This document shows positions 58,801 to 64,000 of a stretch of 64,000 bases of DNA, one piece after another. Where the stretch lies: positions 248,001 through 312,000 of the forward strand of contig JAODTK010003654.1 in NCBI GenBank assembly GCA_026419785.1. Direction: 5' to 3'. Source of the DNA: Sclerodactyla briareus (lineage: Eukaryota; Echinodermata; Holothuroidea; Dendrochirotida; Sclerodactylidae). A program made the translations under genes and the position numbers. Under the pieces are notes generated by a model. That model did not search any database and was not told the DNA's origin. It saw only the letters and a list, made by a program, of their open reading frames with translations. Positions within the stretch are counted from its first letter, which is position 1. Each line of letters begins with the position of its first letter.

Positions 58801-60310
58801 AAATCCAGTACATGGCGGTAAATGGTTCTGGTACTAATTCATACCAGGAGTGATGTTCAACATTTTTTTCAGTGTTTTTCCATATTTAATTTCAACGAGA
58901 GTTTGTATGTAGCCTACTCTCAGAATATAATGGCACAATTCGTGAGAGAGACAACCGGACAGCAGAACTTTGCACAACCGGTATCACACATAAAAAAAAT
59001 CCCACTACATGAGTATAGGAAAACTCTGTACCAGCAAATTGTGAAAATGTTTTCTGGCACTGATACGAATGGTTCTAGCATACCGTTAAACTTTCAGATG
59101 TTCTTGAATTTTAGGATATCCTTATGTTTCTTTTCTCTCGATCGACAGAAGCTGCGTTAGTGGACTGAAAGAAGTTTGTACAATTCTTGAAATCAGACTG
59201 TGTCATTACGATATTCATCGTTCGCTCACTGCTATTCTGCGCTCTCTCCTCGTGTGACTGGACAGTGTTACGATGTGAATAGAGAAATGAAAACACAGAA
59301 CAATTAGTCACCTATGGCAACTATTGGTATATTGTAACGAGTCTAGAGTTGAGGTATTCTTGCGTACAAAAATTAACGAGGGACTGTCGTAAATTAACTA
59401 AATATTGTAAAAAGATACTGCACCCAGCAATTTTGATGAAAAATTGGAAACCAACTGGTATATTCACGCATTCTTCCGTCCAAATTGAATTGATGTAATA
59501 ATATTGAAAGTAGGTGATTCAGAATTATACCGAGTTGTTGCTGCACATTACGATATTTTGTCGTGACGTCATTACAAAAAATTTGACCGTCGCTTGTTGC
59601 TGGACGCTAGCAACTACAATAATCTTTAATATATGTGTTCTTTTTGCAAAAATAAGAAAAAAGGTTCATTTCAGTTCACGGGGATCTGCTCAATTTCACA
59701 ACTATAACTGCTCGTGAGGAAGAAATATTTATATATATAATTTTTTATATTTATATTATTTTTACACAAGTTTGTGTACAAAACTTCGTGTAACGTTTAC
59801 ACAGGCAGATTCAGGCTACAGTAACATAAGAAAGTGTAGACATGAGTATCAGTATATGAGTAGAATATCCTACACTCTAATATTGCGTAATATTCACCAA
59901 TAAACCTCGTAGTAGAGGTAATACTCCGTATGTCAAATCTAGGAAATTAATATGAATTTGTCCATTCAAACCAAGACTTACCATATGTATGAATAGATGC
60001 ATTTATGCTGAATCCCCTATCTGCAAATTGCCCGTTTTTGTATAGAGCCGTACATGAAATTAATTCATTCCTCATCTCTGGAGTGTTATACGTCAAGGAC
60101 CCAGACGTTGTATTCGTGCGTTGAGGATCCTGTTAGGCTTTGGATGTTTTGAAAGATATTCATCAGCGCTCATCTGTCCATTGATCGACCATGAGATATT
60201 CACAGCTGGTCGGGCGCAGTTCGCCTGCGCGTACATACTGCTACCAACGATGTATGTTCTTCAATCCAGTGTACTCCAGGAGGAATAACTCCGTCAATGG
60301 TCAGAGACAT
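46787..60310 (-). CDS. Ig-domain receptor tyrosine kinase-like gene, copy B (locus span)
   Basis: Tandem paralogue of copy A with the same exon order: Ig exon, transmembrane, juxtamembrane, alpha-C, hinge/alpha-E, catalytic loop/DFG, APE, alpha-G, alpha-H/I and tail. Offsets between matching exons are 27.5-29.5 kb, so intron lengths differ only moderately. Only one Ig exon was recognised here (two in A). The catalytic loop lacks HRD and DFG is DFC. Introns hold a copy of the 0.6-kb element, a tRNA-derived SINE and a CR1-like LINE tail. APE, alpha-H/I and alpha-G exons join in one frame (...PENHPQMR/NELLFDCW), while catalytic-loop, alpha-C, hinge, transmembrane and Ig exons each carry a shift. 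Confidence 0.75.
47286..47371 (-). CDS. Gene B, kinase alpha-H/alpha-I exon
   Basis: 86 bp, fully open, acceptor TTCTTGTTAACAG, donor ATTG/GTAACT. Reads NELLFDCWEEDSPTKRPSIK, the receptor tyrosine kinase CW..D...RPS block. The first base completes the last codon of the alpha-G exon (CAAATGAG), giving an intact junction PQMR/NELL. Confidence 0.85.
48178..48269 (-). CDS. Gene B, kinase alpha-G exon
   Basis: 92 bp, acceptor TTCTAACTAG, donor GAG/GTATAG. Two frame pieces are recognisable: GIPPFPADQEAIPTD and, in the frame that continues into the next exon, SGEWPENHPQMR. GIPPFP is at the place of the PYPG turn of kinases. A shift lies between the pieces. Confidence 0.6.
48604..48678 (-). CDS. Gene B, activation-loop/APE exon
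   Basis: 75 bp and fully open: TRFSFNYFSPEALFWNEY then TQASDVL. It starts in phase 0 directly after MRSK of the previous exon. SPEAL is the APE equivalent and ASDV begins alpha-F. Acceptor GGTTCGCCAG, donor CTG/GTCCCA. The next exon 335 bp downstream starts at the alpha-G side, so the usual WSFG.L.WE segment is not visible. Confidence 0.85.
48914..49034 (-). CDS. Gene B, catalytic-loop and DFG exon
   Basis: 121 bp, the same as copy A; acceptor GTTTCTTCAG, donor AAG/GTAATT. It reads FLQKPL at the HRDL position, then after a one-base shift STKFLLSEEGHCKLYDFCL and SEDAPKVTVLMRSK. HCKLYDFCLSEDAPKV is identical in both copies, whereas the catalytic-loop residues differ between them and neither has HRD. 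Eight of the codon differences to copy A in the conserved half are synonymous. Confidence 0.85.
50545..50767 (-). CDS. Gene B, kinase beta-4/hinge/alpha-E exon
   Basis: About 223 bp. YILMQRDGLISLREDGVCK and DLDKCLSV match LYVSGDAFYLITEHTACK and TLDKYLTV of copy A in alternating frames, and EAMEVLHSYG before the donor (GGG/GTGATG) is alpha-E. The central Ser/Thr-rich insert is diverged. Acceptor AAAACAG at 50768 is the best candidate; the upper boundary is less certain than in copy A. Confidence 0.65.
50897..51008 (-). CDS. Gene B, kinase alpha-C/beta-4 exon
   Basis: 112 bp, acceptor TTTACTCCCAG, donor AAAAT/GTAAGC. RALELPETNHLTKVEGIAN matches RALELPGTNHLTKVEGIGI of copy A. The start (EFAK..ISQWDGFV) is in another frame, so a shift lies near the middle. 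The open frame of 113 codons across this position is a shadow of the exon. Confidence 0.75.
51488..52135 (-). mobile_element. 0.6-kb dispersed element, copy 3, in gene B intron
   Basis: Closely parallels 41183-41818: CGACTTCGGAATATCATGAC, TTGTGCTGCACACCAGTCTT, TATTGATCGGGAGTGAGCA, AGTGCTCAGATGA, CTCACAACCCGACA, ATTACAGCGGTACCAT and TGCGGAGGACATTGTGAAAC occur in the same order. It lies between the juxtamembrane and alpha-C exons of gene B; copy A has its own partial copy in a different intron, so insertions were independent. Confidence 0.65.
52598..52760 (-). CDS. Gene B, juxtamembrane/cytoplasmic exon
   Basis: Ends at a CGG/GTACGT donor. ELETGRKYIRWMEKLSRLQ lines up with GRKYNRWMGTIK of copy A, and both donors occur about 70 bases after this motif. 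The acceptor is not resolved. Confidence 0.5.
52761..55137 (-). other. Gene B intron region with a possible cytoplasmic exon
   Basis: A minus frame at 54060-54383 (107 codons, basic start VVRKQPPWKSRKQRY) may be an additional juxtamembrane exon, but no homologous block was found in gene A. A CGATAC/GTCACGACC palindrome-family fragment lies at about 53640-53730. Otherwise there is nothing recognisable. Confidence 0.3.
55138..55234 (-). repeat. tRNA-derived SINE head
   Basis: On the minus strand CGTAGTGGTTGGCACGAT (A-box-like) is followed by GGCCTCCACCCGGGAGACCG and GGTCGATTCTCG (B-box-like GGTTCGATTC). This is a tRNA-type promoter region, but the arms do not close into a complete cloverleaf and bases are inserted, so it is a retroposon head rather than a tRNA gene. 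Confidence 0.6.
55290..56330 (-). mobile_element. Decayed CR1-like LINE, 3' reverse-transcriptase part
   Basis: Minus-strand remnants in frame-shifted pieces: KDNRILRIAECNLGFL (about 55730), FEQLVRPHL (about 55660) and RRATRSIHSLRD (about 55530) correspond to the KANriLglI...f..LVRPhLEY...vQRRAT..i..L module downstream of the YADD motif in CR1/Rex-type LINEs. An open 126-codon frame at 55787-56167 lies in the upstream part. It sits in the gene B intron just below the transmembrane exon and is heavily broken. Confidence 0.6.
56569..56707 (-). CDS. Gene B, transmembrane exon
   Basis: 139 bp, identical in length to copy A; acceptor CTTCTCACAG, donor GAG/GTGGTT. Hydrophobic pieces STVVMI, GIAVICP and CFLLLWVVVIAKKVR match copy A piece by piece. 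Two single-base losses separate them. The helix ends in AKK, a stop-transfer signal, leaving the kinase inside the cell. Confidence 0.75.
56708..58394 (-). other. Gene B ectodomain intron region
   Basis: Contains the possible ectodomain exon at 57446-57691. The minus frame at 57870-58130 (86 codons) is open but unrecognised. Poly-T at 57189-57200 and poly-A at 57667-57678. Confidence 0.3.
57446..57691 (-). CDS. Gene B, possible ectodomain exon
   Basis: An 81-codon open minus frame (FRDTVKFNLSRERKLLL, SKIVLSAACEPKRAGLEA). It shares nucleotide blocks with 29760-29975 of copy A at the matching location between Ig and transmembrane exons. The reading frames of the two copies do not yet agree, so coding status is uncertain. 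Confidence 0.3.
   Translation of the reverse strand: MNTPFFFFNMLLYLSGFRDTVKFNLSRERKLLLQKSKIVLSAACEPKRAGLEATMAPVIGMHGTAYEYVMSNLAEPTVIRS
58395..58765 (+). repeat. Dispersed repeat with ACGA-rich tail, copy 2
   Basis: Counterpart of 10205-10565, with the same ordered blocks and a tail of ACGAACGGAGAACGAACGAACGG. It lies in a gene B intron. Confidence 0.5.
58766..59981 (-). other. Gene B intron region
   Basis: AT-rich. TATTTTGTCGTGACGTCATTAC at 59556 belongs to the palindromic element family. ACACAAGTTTGTGT at 59765 is a small palindrome resembling parts of the 38.9-kb element. The 112-codon plus frame at 58822 is unrecognised. Confidence 0.35.
59982..60310 (-). CDS. Gene B, Ig-domain exon
   Basis: 329 bp, acceptor CTCCCCAG, donor ATATG/GTAAGT. 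In order: SLTIDGVIPPGVHWIEEH, TSLVAVC (first Ig Cys), ARPAVNISWSINGQ (core Trp), then after a diverged middle NELISCTALYKNGQFADRGF (second Ig Cys). This is a recognisable I/V-type Ig fold. The pieces lie in more than one frame. It is the best-preserved of the three related Ig exons in the window. Confidence 0.7.
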
Positions 60311-60499
60311 CTGGGGAGGGCACTGGAAACAAAGTAAACGGCCAATGCTATTATTGAAAAGGCAGTGGAAAGTGGAAGAACAAAACTTGACTTTGAAGTT
60401 AGTTTGTCATTCCTTTTGATGGGACAGAGAAGGAAAATCATCCCCCAAATTGACTTTAGATGATTTGAGCAGTGGAAAATGAGCGGATTACTCACTATC

Positions 60500-62011
60500 A
60501 AGGCGTTTCCACAAACGGGCCTCGGACGCGAAGCGACGCGATACGACGCGATATAAAAAAAGGTTGAAAAAAATAAGATAGTAGGCCCCTTTCCACCGGC
60601 GCGCGATGCGCGGACCGATGCGGCGCGACGCGACGCGATTTTTCGAGTTGAATAATTTCACCTTTTTGTTGCTTGTCGCCGAGTGTCGCGAGCGATATTT
60701 TTCGGTGACCAATCATCGCGCCTCGTATATCACATGATCGGTTAGGAAAATGTCCATTATATCGTGCTAGAAACGTGGATATCATGGATGATGTATAGGG
60801 AAGGCCGGGAGGGTTTTTATCCGGTGGGAATGGAGGCTGATAAAAGAAAATTATGGTGATTGTCACTATAGAAGGGGCGAGAGTGGGAAGCCGAATGAGA
60901 AAAAGGTGACAATTAAAAGGAACGTTGAGAAGAATAGTGATAGAGGCAGCAGCTTATTTACAGGGGGCCTGGGAGCAGGTCATTCCACCATCCTTGCCCA
61001 TCAGCTTCGGCAGAAAAAAACTGGAAGCTTGCATTTGCTGCGCCACTGCCAGTCGTTAGCCAGTTTTTACCCCAAGGGGGGGGGGGGGGTTCGTCGATAT
61101 CTAAGAAGGAGAGTGCCACCATTGTCCCAAAACAACTAACTCAAATTGTTTTGTAGGCTCTCTAATAAAAGATCAAACTTCTACGTCTGGATTATCGCCA
61201 GAATAATGGATGTGATTAGGCAGTGTGTAGTTATTAAACATATAAATGCTCTACGATCAAATGGACAAAAATATCTCAGAATATCAAGCCCTTGAAACGG
61301 TGGACAAGTGGAACTGGCCGATCAGCCGATTCACTGACATGAAAAATCAAGACGTTTTCCCCAAGGGGAATCTATGGGACAGCTGGTATTCAACCTTGAA
61401 GTGGTTTCAATTGTACTGTGAACGGATTTTTGAACGTGAACTTCAAAACAGCAACGAGTGGCTAAAATAACTGACAAAAATGAAATGTCTAGAGGAACTA
61501 GATGGGATACATATATTTTGTCAGGGGAAAATTCCACAGGAGACGTAAAATGCGGAGCATCGGCCGACAAACGAACATATTCACGATCCACTTTCAAACT
61601 TCGAACGGGAACGGATTTCAGATAAACTTTGAGTCTGTCGTATTTTTTATGTCGAAATTGACCGATTTCGATCATTGAAATGATGAAACTTCTATTTCAG
61701 TATGTTAATTGCCAGCGATCCGAATTCGGGACAACGGAAAAATCGATGAACTCGGATAATTCATAATTTCATTTTTGTGAGAATAACTTTCAGTCCGCGG
61801 TTAGAACCAACAAGAATGTTGGTAACGGTCGTATGAAGGGTGGGTCAATTAGCTATGTCCGCTCGGGTCAAGGGGCTCGTCTGTAATGTCCGCGCGCCAC
61901 GAAAAACATCGATGAGCGATAAAAAAAGGCGCCCGCGGGGGTGGAAAGGTTCGCTGTGCCACTTTTTATCGCGTCGCGTGGCGTCGCGTCGCGCCGGTGT
62001 GAAAACGCCTT
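60500..62011. mobile_element. DNA transposon with nested terminal inverted repeats
   Basis: Outer ends AAGGCGTTTCCACA (60500) and the inverse of AAGGCGTTTTCACAC (ending 62011) are flanked by the direct repeat ATC on both sides. Both ends run into arrays of GCGACGCGA. Inside, CCTTTCCACCGGCGCGCG at 60588 faces GGTGGAAAGG at 61940-61949, a second pair of inverted ends. The roughly 1.4-kb interior has only short unrecognised frames (75 codons plus at 61246; 114 codons minus at 61331), so it is probably nonautonomous. A 3-bp target duplication would fit PIF/Harbinger-like elements, but the superfamily is not proven. Confidence 0.65.
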
Positions 62012-62311
62012 ATCGCAATGCCTTTATGGCATCACGAGGGAAGATGAAAACCTATCTTAATGCAGAATCAAGCAAAATTCACTTTTTTTTTTTCATCGGT
62101 CAGGCGCGCATGGTGAATCTGACTTCACTTTTCACTTATACAGAAGTGAAAAATCACCGATTACCGTGTACACCGATGGCGACATTCATTCAGTTCCCCT
62201 CGTACATCATTCGTTGGCACCTCTAAACTTCAGATTTGAGGTATCATTGAACACGCTTCATTTCACCTATGCAAACTTTCGGAACAATTTGATGGATTTT
62301 AGGAATATTAC
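62012..62311. other. No supported gene
   Basis: Spacer; A/T runs only. Confidence 0.35.
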
Positions 62312-62530
62312 CTTTAACATTCTCCGAGTATTCAAGTAATGATATTTTAATGCATATTCATGAGCATCCTGTTCAGTGCTCGCCACCAGATGCACATCTT
62401 CAGGGTTGGATAGGTGTGGGGACGTGTGAAATACTGTTTTAGGCAAAATTGGAACACGCCGCTTTTCAATGGCGATAACCGTCAAACCTGCATTCCGTAA
62501 TGGAGCAGGTGGCTGTCCTATCTCAGTCAA
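62312..62530 (-). CDS. Possible exon upstream of gene B
   Basis: An open minus frame of about 73 codons to a good donor (TTAAAG/GTAATA): EIGQPPAPLRNAGLTVIA, EDVHLVASTEQDAHEYALKY. The composition looks coding, and strand and location suit a further N-terminal exon of gene B. No domain is recognised and no counterpart was found near gene A. Confidence 0.25.
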
Positions 62531-63419
62531 TACGCTTGAGATTCCCCACTAGTGACTCTGAGGTTAAAGGATCCCATAGAATGCGATGTCGTATGCGGCG
62601 GACCCCTTAAATGGTGTACGAGTACTAGCCTGGAACGTGGCTAATTAATGTGCGGCGTTGGTTTGGCAGAGATAGAGACAAGTACAGTTGATTACAGCAA
62701 AAATCATCCGATAAAGGGTACAAACTGAGTACAACACTATGGTATATACGAGCAGCAGTGATGCCGCACCACCTCGGTTAATTGTAATGGAATGTCTTTC
62801 TAATAAGTAATCTATCGTCCTTAGGCCTACTAATGAGCTGCTTAGATATTTATTACCCTTTTGAACATTCTTATAAAGTTCCTTAAAAACATAAACTCTC
62901 TCGAAAAAATGTATGATTCCAACTCATGATACGGCCCACCACATTCCGCATCTACCGGAATCCTAGTCTTACTCAAAAATGTGGCGTTTTGGTTCAACAC
63001 CAATTAGCGTAAGTTTCGTTTTTTCTGTGGCAATGACCTCATGTACATGTATATTGTCACGGGAGGTTATGGTTCAATATTCAAATTTATATTCTCATGA
63101 AAACTTCCCCGTATCTGTCTTGCAAAAAACCCGATTATCTGCTAACTCCCCCGCAGCTTCATGAAATGCTATTCATTTTAAACGTACGACGTTTCGAGAC
63201 TACAATGATGACGACTTGTCACATGACGAAGTTTAATCTCTTACCCAAACATGGCAAAGGGATCTAATGAACCTTTCCACTCGGGGTTTCTCCTCCCAGA
63301 AAAAAGAAAAAAACAACACAAAAAAAACGAACAGAATGTTACACAACTAAACCTCCTACAAATTGGATGTTGATCTGCTGCCTTGCAACTTCGCCTGCGA
63401 TTCTGTCTTCGACCTGACG
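62531..63419. other. No supported gene
   Basis: Balanced then AT-rich spacer without recognisable elements. Confidence 0.35.
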
Positions 63420-63530
63420 AATTCGGTGTTCCGTTGTCGATTCTGTTTTCGGTCTGTCGAATTTTGAATTCGACAGGTTAGATATGATTTTCGAATTTCG
63501 CTCCTAGTGTCGAAAATAGCGAAGCGACTG
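63420..63530 (+). repeat. TCGAAT hairpin element, copy 2
   Basis: Degenerate GTCGATTCTGTTTTCGGTCT units followed by CTGTCGAATT-TTG-AATTCGACAG (63454-63476), with the same 10-base arms as at 34.05 kb, then a similar downstream GATATGATTTTCGAA stretch. Confidence 0.75.
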
Positions 63531-63789
63531 GCCAATTCATATCTCTATTAGAGAACGCACACTGCTTTAACGATAATTTTGCTATTTGTATATGCTTCGA
63601 CCTGTAGGATATATTGTAAAGTGAATTCTCAATTATCACTCTTGTTGAAAGAACTCTCGAGGACTCCGCTTAACTTCGTAAACCTCGATGGCAACCCTGC
63701 TATTCTGTGCTGTTGTATTCATTCAAAGAATCCACTTAGAACTGGGAAAGCTATATACCAATGAAATTACGTTATAAGTGACTTGATTT

Positions 63790-63945
63790 GGCACAGAGAC
63801 TGCGTAAATGACTTGTTCCATATTTTTAGTTACTGTGACTCGAACTGGAGCAACCATGTGACGTTCCCCCACTGCCGCGAAAAATAGGCCGAATGTCCAC
63901 CTGGCACTGCGGCTGACTGCTAAAGCGCCTGGGGCCAGGGTAGTC
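63790..63945 (-). CDS. Possible exon near the window end
   Basis: Follows a strong acceptor (CCCTGGCCCCAG) and reads ALAVSRSARWTFGLFFAAVG, then VRVTVTKNMEQVIYAVSV to a possible GTCACT donor. The alternating polar/hydrophobic VRVTVT pattern would suit a beta-rich ectodomain, possibly of gene B. No firm homology. Confidence 0.25.
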
Positions 63946-64000
63946 AACATCACGAAATTATATAGTTCAACGCTGATCCAGCCTTCGATAGATCCCCCCG

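Noticed and set aside
1-64000. LTR retroelement or other virus-like copy
   Set aside because: I looked for paired long terminal repeats and for protease, integrase or capsid-type motifs and found none that could be supported.
1-64000. CRISPR array or bacterial operon structure
   Set aside because: Repeats present are microsatellites, minisatellites and dispersed elements; split exons with GT-AG boundaries show a eukaryotic source.

Overview
This is eukaryotic genomic DNA, AT-rich and intron-rich. It is dense in microsatellites, homopolymer C/G runs, small palindromic elements and LINE/SINE-like debris, with no long open frames, operons or prokaryotic signals. The frequent TAGGCCTA-type words, CR1-like LINE fragments and a tRNA-derived SINE are what I would expect of a marine invertebrate deuterostome, most likely an echinoderm; that placement is an inference.

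The main content is a pair of tandem paralogous genes on the minus strand, about 28 kb apart: copy A (about 18.1-31.8 kb) and copy B (about 46.8-60.3 kb). Each is split into many small exons in the same order: Ig-domain exon(s), a transmembrane exon, a juxtamembrane exon, and kinase exons for the alpha-C/beta-4 region, hinge to alpha-E, catalytic loop plus DFG region, APE segment, alpha-G, alpha-H/I (CW..D..KRPS), and a C-terminal tail with a YEIP motif. Together they describe an Ig-ectodomain receptor tyrosine kinase-like protein. Splice sites and exon lengths agree between copies (121/121, 139/139, 93/92, 110/112 bp). In both copies the HRD motif is lost (HPG in A, QKP-like in B) and DFG reads DFC, so the pair looks like receptor pseudokinases. 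Most matched exons also carry about one single-base frameshift in one copy or the other, although the coding differences I counted are mostly synonymous. That points to an unpolished assembly or to recent decay.

Layout. 0-17 kb: no confident gene; a cluster of GACGGACGGGAC-like motifs (2.1-3.9 kb), one possible exon region with a CCAAT-type promoter (5.5-6.2 kb), a GC-rich island (7.6-8.3 kb), dispersed repeats and microsatellites. 18-32 kb: gene A. 32-46.5 kb: spacer with homopolymer tracts, a 21-bp minisatellite ending in a hairpin, a CATTATCGGT cluster, a small inverted-repeat element, a 185-bp tandem repeat interrupted by a 0.6-kb element, and a decayed LINE. 46.7-60.3 kb: gene B, whose introns hold another copy of the 0.6-kb element, a tRNA-derived SINE and a CR1-like LINE tail. 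60.5-62.0 kb: a DNA transposon with two nested layers of inverted termini. 62-64 kb: two weak exon candidates and a second copy of the hairpin element.

No rRNA, functional tRNA, CRISPR array or LTR/virus-like element could be supported.
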